From contig NZ_CP031413.1 in assembly GCF_003367355.1 (NCBI RefSeq), positions 1,344,921 to 1,408,920 on the forward strand: a DNA stretch of 64,000 nt, read 5' to 3'. Shown piece after piece: positions 1 through 10,099 of this stretch. Numbering within the stretch: position 1 is the stretch's first letter; each line of letters opens with the position of its first letter. This DNA is from Lysobacter sp. TY2-98. Its GTDB lineage: Bacteria > Pseudomonadota > Gammaproteobacteria > Xanthomonadales > Xanthomonadaceae. The position numbers were made by a program, and so were the translations under genes. Under the pieces are notes generated by a model. That model worked only from the letters and a program-made list of their open reading frames with translations. It searched no databases and was not told the origin of the DNA.

Positions 1-350
1 TCGCGGACACCGTACTTTGACTGGTACGTGTAGTCGGCATGGCCCGGACGGAACTGCTGCGCGATCGACGCGTAGTCCTTGCTGCGCGCATCCGTGTTGC
101 GGATCAGCAACGCGATCGGCGTGCCCGTGGTCACGCCTTCGTACATGCCGCTGAGGATTTCGACCTCATCGGTTTCGCGACGCTGCGACGTGTGTCGACT
201 GCGGCCCGTCGCGCGACGCTCGAGATCGCGCGCGAAATCCTCCACCGCGATCGGCAGCCCCGGCGGGCAGCCGTCGACCACGCAGCCGATCGCCGGACCG
301 TGGCTTTCGCCGAAGGTCGTGACGCGCAGCAGGTGGCCGAAGGAGTTCAT
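1..350 (-). CDS. aroC: Chorismate synthase, 5' part (cut by window edge)
   Basis: Last step of the shikimate pathway: FMNH2-dependent conversion of 5-enolpyruvylshikimate-3-phosphate to chorismate in the cytoplasm. Only the first 116 or so residues lie in the window; the rest is beyond base 1. The translated start [18 protein letters not shown] is the classic chorismate synthase N-terminus, followed by [11 protein letters not shown] and, further on, [14 protein letters not shown], all family signatures. The ATG is at 350, four bases after the stop of prmB on the same strand, so prmB and aroC are probably cotranscribed. Confidence 0.96.
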   Translation of the reverse strand, partial: MNSFGHLLRVTTFGESHGPAIGCVVDGCPPGLPIAVEDFARDLERRATGRSRHTSQRRETDEVEILSGMYEGVTTGTPIALLIRNTDARSKDYASIAQQFRPGHADYTYQSKYGVR

Positions 351-354
351 GCGA

Positions 355-1293
355 TCAGGCGCGTGCGTCGGCGAGTTCGCGGATGCGCGCGTGGTGCTCG
401 ACGAGGTCCGAGCGCTCGACCACGAAAATGCCCATCTGCCCGACCTTGAACTCGACCCACGCCATCGGCAGTTCCGGCAGCAGCTCGACCAGCGCGCGCT
501 CGGCCTCGCCGACTTCGCAGATCAGCAGGCCGTTCTCGGAGAGATGGTCCGGCGCGTCGCGCATGATGCGCAGCGCGAGATCCAAACCGTCGTCGCCGGC
601 GCGCAGGCCAAGTTCCGGCTCGTACGAGTACTCGCGCGGCAGCGCGTCGGTCTCCTCGTTGGTGACGTACGGCGGATTGGTGACGATCAGGTCGAACATC
701 TCGCCCTGCAGGCCGTCGAACAGGTTCGACTTCACGAAGGAAACGTTCGGAACCTGCAGGCGGTCCTTGTTCTCTTCGGCAAGCGTCAGCGCCTCGTCGC
801 TGATGTCGATGCCGACCACCTCCCAGTTCGGGTGGTAGTGCGCGGTCGCGATCGCGATGCAGCCCGAGCCCGTGCAGAGATCGAGTACGCGGTCGACGTC
901 GCGCTCACCCAGCCACGGCTCGAAGCCGGCGATGATGAGTTCGGCGATCGGCGAGCGCGGCACCAGCGCGCGGCGGTCGGACTTGAACGACAGGCCGGCG
1001 AACCACGCTTCGCCCGTGAGATACGCGGCGGGCACGCGCTCGTCGATGCGGCGGCGGAAGAGTTCCATCACGCGGCGCGCTTCCTCGTCGGTGACGCGCG
1101 ACGCGCCGTACACCGGGCTGAGGTCGTGCGGCATGTGCAGCGCGTGCAGGACGAGCTGGGTCGATTCGTCGAGCGCGTTGTCGTAGCTGTGGCCGAACGT
1201 CAGGCCGGACGCATTGAAGAGCGAACCGCCGTAGCGGATCAGGTCGATGATCGAGACCTGCTGGAAGGTCGGAAGGCCCGCGTCCATTGACAT
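355..1293 (-). CDS. prmB: Ribosomal protein L3 glutamine N5-methyltransferase
   Basis: SAM-dependent methylation of a glutamine in ribosomal protein L3. The 312-residue protein has the SAM-binding loop LDLCTGSGC at about 137-145 and the catalytic NPPY motif at 206-209, typical of PrmB/PrmC/HemK enzymes. The N-terminal helical part ([19 protein letters not shown]) is PrmB-like rather than PrmC-like, which separates it from the release-factor enzyme. It lies just upstream of aroC, a common pairing in gammaproteobacteria. The start at 1293 has no strong Shine-Dalgarno; MDAG two codons later is an alternative. Confidence 0.93.
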   Translation of the reverse strand: MSMDAGLPTFQQVSIIDLIRYGGSLFNASGLTFGHSYDNALDESTQLVLHALHMPHDLSPVYGASRVTDEEARRVMELFRRRIDERVPAAYLTGEAWFAGLSFKSDRRALVPRSPIAELIIAGFEPWLGERDVDRVLDLCTGSGCIAIATAHYHPNWEVVGIDISDEALTLAEENKDRLQVPNVSFVKSNLFDGLQGEMFDLIVTNPPYVTNEETDALPREYSYEPELGLRAGDDGLDLALRIMRDAPDHLSENGLLICEVGEAERALVELLPELPMAWVEFKVGQMGIFVVERSDLVEHHARIRELADARA

Positions 1294-1369
1294 CGCACAC
1301 GCATGAAGGCCCGCGATTATAGCGGGCGGCCGGTATCATCGCCGGTCCCGTCGGGGCCCGGAGCCCACC

Positions 1370-2008
1370 ATGTTCAATCGGACGACGCTGCTCGTTCTCG
1401 TCGCCGCGCTCGCCGCGGGCCTCGGCCTCGTCGCCGCGCGCCATGTGTTCACGCCCGCGGCGAGCGACGCCCCGGCCATGAAGACCGTGCACCTGATCGC
1501 CCCGCGCGAGATCCCCGCGTTCACGCTACGCCAGTCCGACGGCACGCCGCTGGTGCCGGGTGAGCTCAAGGGGCACTGGACGCTCGTATTCCTCGGCTTC
1601 ACCCACTGCCCCGACGTCTGCCCGACCACGCTCGCGGAGATGGCGAAGGCGCAGAAGCAGTGGGAGGCGCTGCCGGAGACCACCCGCCCGCGCCTGCTGT
1701 TCGTATCGGTCGACCCCGACCGCGACACGCCGGATCGTGTCGGCGAATACGCGCACGCCTTCCACCGCGACACCCTCGCCGCCACCGCGGACGTGCCGAC
1801 GCTGGAGCGTTTCGCCCGTTCCATCGGCCTCGTGTTCGAGAAGATGCCGCCGGCCGACGGCGCGCCTGCCGACGCTTATGCCGTCGATCACAGCGCGACG
1901 ATGGTCGCCATCGATCCTGAAGGCCGCATGGCGGGCCTGGTGCAGCCGCCGCTCGACCCCGCCGCGATCGCCGCGGACCTCACGACTTTGACGAAGACGA
2001 TGCGATGA
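1370..2008 (+). CDS. SCO1/SenC family copper-binding protein
   Basis: Sco proteins are membrane-anchored thioredoxin-fold copper chaperones for the CuA site of cytochrome c oxidase, or thiol-disulfide reductases. The 212-residue product has an N-terminal hydrophobic anchor (about residues 5-22), then CPDVC with Cys80 and Cys84 and a conserved His174 in the VDHSATM segment, which together make the Sco copper site. GGAG lies just upstream of the ATG. Its stop overlaps the psd start (ATGA), so the two are translationally coupled. No oxidase genes are adjacent, so the client is not visible. Confidence 0.9.
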   Translation: MFNRTTLLVLVAALAAGLGLVAARHVFTPAASDAPAMKTVHLIAPREIPAFTLRQSDGTPLVPGELKGHWTLVFLGFTHCPDVCPTTLAEMAKAQKQWEALPETTRPRLLFVSVDPDRDTPDRVGEYAHAFHRDTLAATADVPTLERFARSIGLVFEKMPPADGAPADAYAVDHSATMVAIDPEGRMAGLVQPPLDPAAIAADLTTLTKTMR

Positions 2009-2850
2009 GCCTGGTTACCCGCCTTACGTACGCCCTGCCCCATCGTTTCCTGTCGTCGCTGGCGCGATCGCTGGCGTATTCGAAGCATCCGCGTGTCAGC
2101 CAGTGGCTGATCGACACGGTGACGCGCAAGTTCGGCGTCGACCTGCAGGAAGCTGCGATCTCGAATCCGCGCTCGTACGAGTCCTTCAATGCGTTCTTCA
2201 CTCGCGCGCTGCGACCCGGCGCACGCGAAGCGCATCGCGATGACAACGCCATCCTCATGCCCGCCGATGGCCGCATCAGCCAGTGCGGCCCGATCCGCAA
2301 CGGCGAGATCTTCCAGGCCAAGGGCCGCAGCTTCACCGCCGCCGAACTGCTCGCGAGCGAGGACGATGCAAAGCCCTTCGCGGATGGCGTGTTCGCCACG
2401 GTCTACCTCTCGCCGCGCGACTACCACCGCGTGCACATGCCGTGGACCGGCACGCTGACGCGCACCGTGCACGTGCCGGGTCGCCTGTTCAGTGTCGGAC
2501 CCGCCGCTGTGCGGCTCGTGCCGCGCCTGTTCGCGCGCAACGAGCGCCTGGTCTGCCATTTCGACACGGACTTCGGGCCGATGTGCGTGGTGATGGTCGG
2601 CGCGCTGCTCGTTTCGGGCGTCGAAACGGTGTGGAGCGGTGTCGAGATCCCGCAGTACGGCCACATCGTCACCGAGAAGCGCTACGACGGCGCCGGCATC
2701 ACGCTGGAGCGTTTCGCTGAAATGGCCCGGTTCAATTACGGCTCGACGGTGATCGTGCTGCTGCCCGCGGGCGTCGCCACGCTGGACCCCTCCCTGCACG
2801 CCGAGTCGCCGGTGCGTCTGGGCGAACGCCTCGCCACGCTGCACCGTTAG
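2005..2850 (+). CDS. psd: Phosphatidylserine decarboxylase proenzyme
   Basis: Makes phosphatidylethanolamine from phosphatidylserine at the inner membrane. The 281-residue proenzyme contains [14 protein letters not shown] near residue 55 and the self-cleavage site near the C-terminus: the family usually has LGST, here YGST with Gly246-Ser247. Cleavage there leaves a pyruvoyl group on the small subunit. Length matches the bacterial membrane-bound type. It begins inside the last codons of the Sco gene. The Leu-to-Tyr change next to the cleavage Gly-Ser is not expected to abolish processing. Confidence 0.95.
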   Translation: MSLVTRLTYALPHRFLSSLARSLAYSKHPRVSQWLIDTVTRKFGVDLQEAAISNPRSYESFNAFFTRALRPGAREAHRDDNAILMPADGRISQCGPIRNGEIFQAKGRSFTAAELLASEDDAKPFADGVFATVYLSPRDYHRVHMPWTGTLTRTVHVPGRLFSVGPAAVRLVPRLFARNERLVCHFDTDFGPMCVVMVGALLVSGVETVWSGVEIPQYGHIVTEKRYDGAGITLERFAEMARFNYGSTVIVLLPAGVATLDPSLHAESPVRLGERLATLHR

Positions 2851-2933
2851 CCCTGGGTTATATCGACGGACGGCGACGTCGGTGCTGCGGCCGTCTCGTA
2901 GCATCGGCCGCTCCTGATGCGACGGAACCGCCC

Positions 2934-3398
2934 ATGCGCTCGATCAACGTCCTTGTTCTGACCCTCGGCTTCGCGGCGACCGGCTTCGCGGCGGCGCAGG
3001 CCGCACCGAAGCCGGTCCGCGTGCCCACCGCGACCGCCGGCCGCACTTCGCCGTCGCCGGCGATCATCGTGCAGGGCGGCATCAGCCCGCAGCCGGGCTG
3101 CTCGCCGCAGGCCGCCGGCGTCGATTCCACGCCGAGTTCCGCGATCGGCCCGAAGCAGGACGATCCGGTGGGCCCGCACCCGAACGCGCAGATCGCCTCG
3201 AGCGCGACGACGTCGTCGAAGGGCGCCGTGGCGATCGGCCCCAAGCAGGACGACCCGGTGGGCCCGCACCCGGGTGCGCAGATGGCATCGAATGCGATGA
3301 CCTCTTCAAGCGGCGCCGTGGCGATCGGCCCGAAGCAGGATGATCCGAGTCCGCCACCGCCGTCCGCCAACGTGAAGTGCGCCGCCGCCACGCACTGA
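2934..3398 (+). CDS. Secreted hypothetical protein with 30-residue tandem repeats
   Basis: I do not recognise a family. The 154-residue protein starts with a clear signal peptide (hydrophobic residues 5-18, likely cleavage after AAQA). From about residue 70 it consists of three repeats beginning AIGPKQDDP, each 30 residues apart, the third truncated and ending SANVKCAAATH. The repeat is rich in Pro, Ser, Thr, Ala and Gly and looks disordered. There are two cysteines, one before and one after the repeats. It stands alone between psd and a bidirectional terminator. Function unknown; a periplasmic or surface role is inferred only from the signal peptide. Confidence 0.75.
   Translation: MRSINVLVLTLGFAATGFAAAQAAPKPVRVPTATAGRTSPSPAIIVQGGISPQPGCSPQAAGVDSTPSSAIGPKQDDPVGPHPNAQIASSATTSSKGAVAIGPKQDDPVGPHPGAQMASNAMTSSSGAVAIGPKQDDPSPPPPSANVKCAAATH
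3141..3398 (+). repeat. 90-bp in-frame tandem repeats
   Basis: Units start at 3141, 3231 and 3321 with GCGATCGGCC, exactly 90 bp apart. Units 1 and 2 are full length and differ at about 15 of 90 positions by my count, many of them synonymous. Unit 3 keeps only the first 27-30 bases before diverging. The exact codon-multiple period shows the repeat evolves as protein sequence. Confidence 0.9.
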
Positions 3399-3415
3399 TC
3401 CCGGCCCAACGAAAG

Positions 3416-3446
3416 AAAAAACGCGCCGTCACCGGCGCGTTTTTTT
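3416..3446. terminator. Bidirectional intrinsic terminator
   Basis: ACGCGCCG (3421-3428), TCAC loop and CGGCGCGT (3433-3440) form an 8-bp GC-rich stem, flanked by A5 on the left and T6 on the right. It serves the repeat-protein gene on the plus strand and mltD on the minus strand, which converge here. Confidence 0.9.
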
Positions 3447-3459
3447 GCTCATCGCGAGA

Positions 3460-5103
3460 TCAGCCCTCGCAACTCGGCAGCTTCAACGCCTGGCCACGCT
3501 TGAGCGCGTTCGAGTGCTTGATGCCGTTCGCCTTCGCGAGATCATCGACGTCGCAACCGAACTTGCGCGCAATGGTCGACAGCGATTCCCCCGTCTGCAC
3601 GCGATAGCTGCGCGGCGCCTTCGCCTTCCTGCCCGGCTTGTCCGCCTCGGCGTCGTCCGCTTTCGCGCTGCGGCGTTCGTCGCGCGCCGGGGTCGGCTTG
3701 GCGGCGACCGGCGCAGGCGCGACCACTGGCGACGTCGAAGCGGACGGACCCGCCGGAACCGCGCCGGACGGCACGCCATCGCCGTCAGCGTCGTCGGACG
3801 GAATCGTCTGCAACGGCCCCGTGCGCACGATCGCGCGGCTCGGATCGCTCAGTACCAGCGTGCGCGCGAGGTCGGCACGCGCACCGCTCGTGCACCAGCG
3901 GTTGTACGCACCGACGATCTTCGTGTTCGCGTTGAGCACTGTGCCGGTCGGCAGGAACGTTTCGGGCTGGTAGCGCGGATTGAGGTTGCGCAGCGTGCGC
4001 ATGTAGCCGTCGTGCACGCCCTTGTTGCCGAGGCAGACGGTGAGCTGGTAGATCGATGCCGGCTGCGTCAGGCGCAACGGCGCGGGTTTGGCCGACACCT
4101 TCGGGAAGGTCAGGCCGTACTCCTTGGGGTGCATGAACAGCCACGACGCGCCGATCACCATCGGGACGTAATCGCGCGTTTCCGCCGGGAACTGGTTGTA
4201 GACGCTCTCGTCCCAGAACGACTTCGCGCCGGTGCCCTGGTAGACCCGCAGCGCACGGCCCTCGCCACCGTTGTAGGCAGCAAGCGCAAGCTCGATGTTG
4301 CGATTGAGCTGGCCCATGCGTTCGTTGAGGTATTCGGCGCTGGCCTGTGCGGCAGAGCGCGCGTCGTAGCGCGTGTCGAAGCCGGTGCCGTCGTCGCCCA
4401 GGCCGAAGCGACGACCCGTCGCCGGCATGAACTGCATGAGACCCGCAGCGCCGGTGCGCGACGTCGCGTGCACCTTGCCGTTGGACTCCTTGGCCATGAT
4501 GCCGAACAGCAGCGCTTCCGGCAGGCCGCGACGCTCGTACTCCGGCCACATCACGTAGCGCAGCGCCTGGTAGTTCTCGTAGCTCGAGATCAGCGAGCCG
4601 CGCATGTCGGTGAGCCAGCGGCGGATCGCCTGCTGCACGGCCGGGTTGTACTCGACCATGCGATCGAAGCGGTGGTCCTCCGACAGCAGCGCCGCGGCGC
4701 GCGCGGCCTCCGGCACATTGGCGGCGACGCCCTCGTGGCCGATGGAGTCGGCTGCGGGCTCGTCGTCCCCATCGTCGGCATCGGTGTCGACGGCCTGCTT
4801 CAGCAGCCGGTTGTAGCTCGCGAGAAACGTATTGACCGGGCAGCCGCGCAGGCGGATGCAGGCGTTCATCACGTCCTCCATGTCCTGCAGCGCGGCATCA
4901 CTTTCGGCCTGTGCGCCCGGGTCGTCGTTGCGAACGCCGATCGACGCCTTGGTGAAACGGCTCTCCGCGGCCTGCATGCGGCTATTGAGTTCCTCGACGT
5001 TCGCGGTCTCGCGCTTGGCGGCGAGAAGGAGCGTGGGCGCAAGCAGCAGTACAGCAGCGCAGGCGAGCGACAGGCGGTGGCGCAGCGGGAGTGACATCGG
5101 CAT
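3460..5103 (-). CDS. mltD: Membrane-bound lytic murein transglycosylase D with LysM
   Basis: Cleaves the glycan strand of peptidoglycan in the periplasm with formation of 1,6-anhydromuropeptides. A signal sequence follows MSLPLRHRLS. The SLT domain contains MAKESNG with the catalytic Glu near residue 207, then GAAGLMQFMPATGR and the AAYNGGEGR motif. A single LysM domain (SLSTIARKFG...) closes the 547-residue protein, preceded by a Pro/Ala/Asp-rich linker. The ATG at 5103 or the one at 5097 gives the best signal peptide; upstream in-frame starts add an unlikely leader. E. coli MltD usually has two LysM modules, here only one is seen. Confidence 0.92.
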   Translation of the reverse strand: MPMSLPLRHRLSLACAAVLLLAPTLLLAAKRETANVEELNSRMQAAESRFTKASIGVRNDDPGAQAESDAALQDMEDVMNACIRLRGCPVNTFLASYNRLLKQAVDTDADDGDDEPAADSIGHEGVAANVPEAARAAALLSEDHRFDRMVEYNPAVQQAIRRWLTDMRGSLISSYENYQALRYVMWPEYERRGLPEALLFGIMAKESNGKVHATSRTGAAGLMQFMPATGRRFGLGDDGTGFDTRYDARSAAQASAEYLNERMGQLNRNIELALAAYNGGEGRALRVYQGTGAKSFWDESVYNQFPAETRDYVPMVIGASWLFMHPKEYGLTFPKVSAKPAPLRLTQPASIYQLTVCLGNKGVHDGYMRTLRNLNPRYQPETFLPTGTVLNANTKIVGAYNRWCTSGARADLARTLVLSDPSRAIVRTGPLQTIPSDDADGDGVPSGAVPAGPSASTSPVVAPAPVAAKPTPARDERRSAKADDAEADKPGRKAKAPRSYRVQTGESLSTIARKFGCDVDDLAKANGIKHSNALKRGQALKLPSCEG

Positions 5104-5232
5104 TCGGGGGATGAACTGCAGGAACGGGCGAGCGTAGGTGCCACGGCCCGGCGCGGCAAGCAACGCAGTGCGCATTCCGGAGCACGCGGGGTGCGTGGTT
5201 AGAATCCGGTCATCCCCCGCTGCGAGCGCCCG

Positions 5233-6720
5233 ATGACGCTTTCGATCCTGCTCGGCAAGACCGCACCGCCCGAACTGCAGCCCCTCGAACTTCCCGCCCG
5301 CATCGGCAATCGCCACGGCCTCGTCGCCGGCGCCACGGGCACCGGCAAGACGGTGTCGCTGATGACGCTCGCCGAGGGCTTCTCGCGCATCGGCGTTCCG
5401 GTGTTCATGGCGGACGTGAAGGGCGACGTCGCCGGCATCGCGATGGCCGGTACCCCGAACGAGCGGCTGCAGTCGCGGTTGAGCACGCTCGGTATCACCG
5501 ACCACACGCCCGAAGCGAACCCGGTCATCTTCTGGGATCTGTTCGGCACGTCGGGCCATCCGGTGCGCGCGACGATCTCGGAAGTCGGCCCCATCCTGCT
5601 CGCGCGCATGCTTGAGCTCAACGACACGCAATCGGGCGTGCTCGACATCGCGTTCAAGCTGGCCGACGACCAGGGCCTGCTGCTGCTCGACCTCGAGGAT
5701 CTGCGCGCCGTGCTCGGCCACCTCGCCGAGGAGCGCAAGTCGATCTCGACGCAGTACGGCCTGGTGAGTGCGCAGTCGATCGCGGCGATCCAGCGGTCAC
5801 TGCTGCGTCTCGAGTCCGATGGCGGCCATCAGTTCTTCGGCGAGCCCGCGCTGGAACTCGCCGATCTGATGCGCACCACGCCCGACGGCCGCGGCGTCAT
5901 CGGCGTACTGGCTGCGGACAGCCTGGTCCTGAAGCCCCGCATCTATTCGACGTTCCTGCTGTGGCTGCTCTCGGAACTCTTCGAGCAGCTGCCGGAAATC
6001 GGCGACGTCGACAAACCCAAACTCGTCTTCATCTTCGACGAGGCGCATCTGCTGTTCGACGATGCGACGCCGGCGCTGCAACAGCGTGTCGAACAGGTCG
6101 TACGCCTGATCCGTTCGAAGGGCGTCGGCGTCTATTTCTGTTCGCAGTTTCCCGACGACGTGCCCGGCGAGATCCTCGGCCAGCTCGGCAATCGCGTGCA
6201 GCACGCGCTGCGTGCCTTCACGCCGCGCGACCAGAAAGCGGTGCGCGTCGCCGCGGAAACCTTCGTGCCGAATCCGAAGATCGATGTCGAAGCCGCGCTG
6301 ACGCAGCTCGCCATCGGCGAAGCGCTGGTGTCGGTGCTGTCGGCCGAAGGCGTGCCGTCGCCCGTGCAGCGCGTGCTGATTGCGCCGCCGCGGTCGCGCA
6401 TCGGGCCAATCACACCGGCCGAGCGGCAGCAACTGCGGGCGACGAGCCCGGTCGGCAGCAAGTACGACCAGCCGCTCGATCGCGATTCGGCAGCGGAGAC
6501 GCTGGCGCGTCGCGCGGAGTCCCCGTCGCCCGCTGCATCGTCGCCGGCGCCTGTCGATGCGCCGCGTCCGCCGGCCCCGCCGCGGGCGTCGAACCGTCAG
6601 GGCATCGTCGAGACCATGGCCAAGCAGGCGGCACGCACCGTGGGCAGCCAGATCGGCCGGCAGATCGTGCGCGGCTTGCTCGGCAGCCTGCTCGGCGGGC
6701 GCGGACGCAAGAGCTGGTGA
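5233..6720 (+). CDS. HerA-like ATPase, DUF853 family (YjgR-like)
   Basis: A 495-residue P-loop ATPase of the HerA/FtsK class. Walker A is GATGTGKT at 33-40 and Walker B is VFIFDEAH near 263-270, followed by a sensor-like FCSQFPDDVP stretch. The Ala/Pro-rich linker near 415-450 and the Gly/Arg-rich C-terminal tail (GLLGSLLGGRGRK) are typical of the DUF853 family. Biological role is poorly defined; DNA translocation is suggested by homology only. TAGAAT at 5200-5205 is a plausible -10 box. It is divergent from mltD and followed by greB 35 bases downstream. Confidence 0.88.
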   Translation: MTLSILLGKTAPPELQPLELPARIGNRHGLVAGATGTGKTVSLMTLAEGFSRIGVPVFMADVKGDVAGIAMAGTPNERLQSRLSTLGITDHTPEANPVIFWDLFGTSGHPVRATISEVGPILLARMLELNDTQSGVLDIAFKLADDQGLLLLDLEDLRAVLGHLAEERKSISTQYGLVSAQSIAAIQRSLLRLESDGGHQFFGEPALELADLMRTTPDGRGVIGVLAADSLVLKPRIYSTFLLWLLSELFEQLPEIGDVDKPKLVFIFDEAHLLFDDATPALQQRVEQVVRLIRSKGVGVYFCSQFPDDVPGEILGQLGNRVQHALRAFTPRDQKAVRVAAETFVPNPKIDVEAALTQLAIGEALVSVLSAEGVPSPVQRVLIAPPRSRIGPITPAERQQLRATSPVGSKYDQPLDRDSAAETLARRAESPSPAASSPAPVDAPRPPAPPRASNRQGIVETMAKQAARTVGSQIGRQIVRGLLGSLLGGRGRKSW

Positions 6721-6755
6721 CGATGCATTCGTTCGTCGACGTGCGAGCCTGACCC

Positions 6756-7259
6756 GTGGGCCGCTGGCGTCCCCCTGCCGAACACAGCACCGCGCTGATC
6801 ACGCGCGACGGCTTCGAGCGCATGAAGGCCGAGCTCGACGATCTCTGGCGCGTGCGGCGGCCGGAAATCGTGCGCGCACTTTCAGCCGCCGCCGCGGAAG
6901 GCGATCGCTCGGAAAACGCCGAATACATCTATCGCAAGAAGCAGCTGGGCGAACTCGATCGCCGGGTACGCTATCTCAGCAAGCGCGTGCCCGCGCTCAA
7001 GGTGATCGAGTCCGCGCCGGCCGATCGCGATGCGATCTTCTTCGGCGCGACAGTGGAGCTCGAGGACACCGCGACCGGCGAATCGCTGTGCTACCGCATC
7101 GTCGGCCCGGACGAAGCGGAGCCGTCGAAGGGCGACATCAGCATCGATTCGCCCGTCGCCCGCGCGCTGCTGAAAAAGCGCGTCGATGATGAAGTCGAAG
7201 TGCAGCTCCCCATTGGACCGCGACGTGTCGCCGTGGTCGACGTCCGCTATCCCGGCTGA
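6756..7259 (+). CDS. greB: Transcription elongation factor GreB
   Basis: Binds the secondary channel of RNA polymerase and stimulates cleavage of backtracked RNA. The 167-residue protein has the N-terminal coiled coil, with the acidic tip at [10 protein letters not shown] (about 48-57) and the [12 protein letters not shown] segment, and the C-terminal FKBP-like domain (ATVELED...[10 protein letters not shown]). The wording of the tip and lack of a GreA-type N-terminus favour GreB. The start is GTG at 6756. It converges with the next gene, whose stop begins one base after the greB stop. Confidence 0.93.
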   Translation: MGRWRPPAEHSTALITRDGFERMKAELDDLWRVRRPEIVRALSAAAAEGDRSENAEYIYRKKQLGELDRRVRYLSKRVPALKVIESAPADRDAIFFGATVELEDTATGESLCYRIVGPDEAEPSKGDISIDSPVARALLKKRVDDEVEVQLPIGPRRVAVVDVRYPG

Positions 7260-7880
7260 TCAGCGACCGCGCGGCTCGGCTTCGAGCGCGGCGTCGATGA
7301 CGTCGTCGGGCTGGTCGATCAGCGCCATGCAGACCGCGCCCGGTGCGCGCTTGGACACATGCTCCGGCGCAGGCTTCTTGGTCGAACCTTGCGGCCAAGT
7401 GCGCTGCGAAATGAATTTGCCGGTGAGCAGGTTCCAGCTGATGCGATAGCCGTCGTTGCCGCCCATGCGGTCGTAACGCTCAGCGTCGAGGCCGATGAGG
7501 CCCATGCAGTCCTGATCGGGGTTGAGGCGGAATCGGAAGGTCGACTCGGTGGCCATCGTGCCGCCGGTCATCTGCTCGATGACGACCACATGCTTTTGCA
7601 CGGTGACGTGCGGCGGATCGAACGGTGAGGACGGCAGCTCCAGCACGTCGATCACCACCGGATCGCTCTCGCGCGGCTTGTGGTCGAAGTGCGCGACCGC
7701 GACGCGGTGGCCTTCTTCGCCGCTGTAGACGAACACAACATCGTCGCTGCCGTCGCGAAGGATCGGCGCGTCGACGCGCTGCACGAGCTTCATGCCCGGA
7801 AAATGGTCCGCGAGCGATGGTGTCGCCGCCGATGCCACGCACGTCGTCAATGCGAGTCCGACCGCCAGTACAAGACGCAT
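7260..7880 (-). CDS. Periplasmic hypothetical protein
   Basis: No family recognised. The 206-residue product has a signal peptide with probable cleavage after CVASA near residue 18. The mature part is mixed alpha/beta in composition, with three cysteines (at TCVAS in the leader, QDCMG and AVCMA), so a disulfide between the two mature cysteines is possible. A GGGAGGGCGAAGG tract directly precedes the ATG and supports this start. It ends back-to-back with greB, with no visible terminator between them. Confidence 0.7.
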   Translation of the reverse strand: MRLVLAVGLALTTCVASAATPSLADHFPGMKLVQRVDAPILRDGSDDVVFVYSGEEGHRVAVAHFDHKPRESDPVVIDVLELPSSPFDPPHVTVQKHVVVIEQMTGGTMATESTFRFRLNPDQDCMGLIGLDAERYDRMGGNDGYRISWNLLTGKFISQRTWPQGSTKKPAPEHVSKRAPGAVCMALIDQPDDVIDAALEAEPRGR

Positions 7881-7920
7881 CCTTCGCCCTCCCCGTGCGG
7901 CGCCTGCCGCTGGGGCGATG

Positions 7921-9309
7921 CTACGCCCGGACGGGGAGCGGCGTCAGCGTCGGGGTCTCGGTCTCGAGTGCCTCGCCGAACAGGTCGTGCTCGTCGCTGC
8001 CCATGATCTCGACGTCGACGAACTGGCCCGGCTTCAGGCCCATCTCACCGCCGTTCTGGATCTGCACGACGCCGTCGATTTCCGGCGCATCGGCCTTCGA
8101 CCGCGCGATCGCGAGCTCGCCGTCGACCAGGTCGACCAGGCACTTCTGCACCGTGCCGACCTTGGCTTCGAGGCGCGCCGCGGAAATCTCCGCCTGACGC
8201 TCCATGAAGCGCGCGAGGCGCTCCTGCTTCACTTCCTCCGGCACCGGATCCGGCAGCTCGTTCGCTGCCGCGCCTTCGACCGGCGAATACGCGAACGCGC
8301 CGACGCGATCGAGCTGTGCCTCGTCGAGGAAATCGAGCAGCTCTTCGAACTCCGCCTCGGTTTCACCCGGGAAGCCGACGATGAAGGTGCTGCGCAGCGT
8401 CAAGTCCGGGCAGATGCGACGCCAGTTCTGCACGCGCTCCAGTGTCTTCTCGACCGCGCCCGGGCGCTTCATCAGCCGCAGCACGCGCGGACTGGCGTGC
8501 TGGAACGGAATATCGAGGTACGGCAGCACTTTGCCTTCCGCCATCAGCGGAATGACGTCGTCGACGTGCGGATACGGGTAAACGTAATGCAGGCGCGACC
8601 ACACGCCGAGCTGCGACAGGCCTTCGCACAGCGACTTCATGCGCGTCTGGTACGCGCGGCCGCGCCATTCGCGCTCGGCGTAGCGCACGTCGACGCCGTA
8701 GGCGCTGGTGTCCTGGGACACGACAAGCAGTTCGCGCACACCGCCCATGACGAGCTTTTCGGCCTCACGCAGCACGTCGTCGACCGGACGCGACACCAGG
8801 TCGCCGCGCATCGACGGGATGATGCAGAAGCTGCAGCGGTGGTTGCAGCCTTCGGAAATCTTCAGGTACGCGTAGTGCTTCGGCGTGAGCTTGATGCCGA
8901 CGTCGTCGCGTATGGAAGGCAGCAGGTCGATGAAGGGATTGCGCGGCTGCGGCAGAGCGGCGTGCACCGCGGACATCACGCTCGAATAGTCTGCGGGCCC
9001 GCTGATGGCCAGCACGTCCGGGTGCGCTTCGCGGATCACGTCCGCGCGCTTGCCGAGGCAGCCGGTGACGATCACCTTGCCGTTTTCCGCCAGCGCTTCG
9101 CCGATCGCATCGAGCGACTCCGCGACCGCGCTGTCGATGAAGCCGCAGGTGTTGACGACGACGACGTCGGCGTCGTCGTACGTCTGCACGAGGTCATAGC
9201 CCTCGACGCGCAGCTGCGTGAGGATGCGTTCGGAGTCGACGAGGGCCTTCGGGCAGCCGAGGCTGACGAAACCCACCTTGGGGTTCCGGACGGGATTCTG
9301 GGTGGACAT
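7921..9309 (-). CDS. rimO: Ribosomal protein S12 methylthiotransferase
   Basis: Radical SAM enzyme that adds a methylthio group to Asp of ribosomal protein S12. Counting from [10 protein letters not shown], the N-terminal cluster cysteines are Cys19, Cys55 and Cys84. The radical SAM motif CNHRCSFC gives Cys155, Cys159 and Cys162. A TRAM domain closes the 462-residue protein. The open frame runs further upstream, but the ATG at 9309 gives the family-standard N-terminus ([17 protein letters not shown]). An AGTATAAC sequence at 9379-9386 could hold -10 boxes for both this gene and its divergent neighbour. Confidence 0.95.
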   Translation of the reverse strand: MSTQNPVRNPKVGFVSLGCPKALVDSERILTQLRVEGYDLVQTYDDADVVVVNTCGFIDSAVAESLDAIGEALAENGKVIVTGCLGKRADVIREAHPDVLAISGPADYSSVMSAVHAALPQPRNPFIDLLPSIRDDVGIKLTPKHYAYLKISEGCNHRCSFCIIPSMRGDLVSRPVDDVLREAEKLVMGGVRELLVVSQDTSAYGVDVRYAEREWRGRAYQTRMKSLCEGLSQLGVWSRLHYVYPYPHVDDVIPLMAEGKVLPYLDIPFQHASPRVLRLMKRPGAVEKTLERVQNWRRICPDLTLRSTFIVGFPGETEAEFEELLDFLDEAQLDRVGAFAYSPVEGAAANELPDPVPEEVKQERLARFMERQAEISAARLEAKVGTVQKCLVDLVDGELAIARSKADAPEIDGVVQIQNGGEMGLKPGQFVDVEIMGSDEHDLFGEALETETPTLTPLPVRA

Positions 9310-9436
9310 AAGCGTCGGTCTAGAGGGGCGGTCGGCTCGACGGCCCGGGGGCCACGACGTCGGTCGCGGCGGGCCTCCAGTATAACGGCCGGGGTCGGCC
9401 CGCCCGAGCGGCCGTGGATCGCATTCAGGAGGCCCG

Positions 9437-10099
9437 ATGGGCACGTGGCAGGAACTCGAAACTCCCCAGGGTCCGGTGCGCACCTGGCATTCCGCGCCCG
9501 CGCAGGAGCCGGTGGGCGGGGTCGTGGTGATCCAGGAAATCTTCGGGGTCAACGGCCATATCCGCGATGTCGCGGAGCGGTTCGCCGCGGAAGGCTTCGA
9601 AGTCGCCGCGCCGTCGCTGTTCGACCCGGTCGAACGCGGCGTCGAACTGGACTACGACGCCGACGGCATCGCGCGCGGGCGCGAGCTGGTCGGCAAACTC
9701 GGTTTCGACAACGCGATCTCGATCGTGGGCGCGGCGGCGGATTGGCTGCGCGGACGCGGACGTACCGTCGGTGCGGTCGGCTTCTGCTGGGGCGGCAGCG
9801 TCGCTCTGCTGGCGAACACGCGCCTCGCACTGCCCGCGGTGAGCTACTACGGCGCGCGCTCGATGCCCTTCCTCGACGAACCGCTGCGCGCCCCGATGAT
9901 GTTCCATTTCGGCGCGCGAGATCACAGCATTCCGCCCGAAGACGTCGAAACGCATCGTCACAAGCATCCGCTGGCCGAGGTCTACGTCTACGACGCCGGC
10001 CATGGCTTCAACTGCGACCGCCGCGCCGACTACGACGCGAGCGCGGCCGCGCAGGCATGGTCACGCACGATCCGCTTCTTCAAGGACGCGCTGGCGTGA
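9437..10099 (+). CDS. Dienelactone hydrolase family protein
   Basis: Alpha/beta hydrolase of the carboxymethylenebutenolidase type, 220 residues. The nucleophile is Cys117 in GFCWGG, with Glu34 (VIQEIFG), Asp162 (ARDHSIP) and His189 (DAGHGF) completing the dienelactone hydrolase active site. There are no aromatic-degradation genes nearby, so the real substrate is unknown. AGGAGG lies seven bases before the ATG. Its stop overlaps the GTG of the HIT gene, placing it at the head of a run of overlapping genes that leads into pxpB and pxpC. Confidence 0.85.
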   Translation: MGTWQELETPQGPVRTWHSAPAQEPVGGVVVIQEIFGVNGHIRDVAERFAAEGFEVAAPSLFDPVERGVELDYDADGIARGRELVGKLGFDNAISIVGAAADWLRGRGRTVGAVGFCWGGSVALLANTRLALPAVSYYGARSMPFLDEPLRAPMMFHFGARDHSIPPEDVETHRHKHPLAEVYVYDAGHGFNCDRRADYDASAAAQAWSRTIRFFKDALA

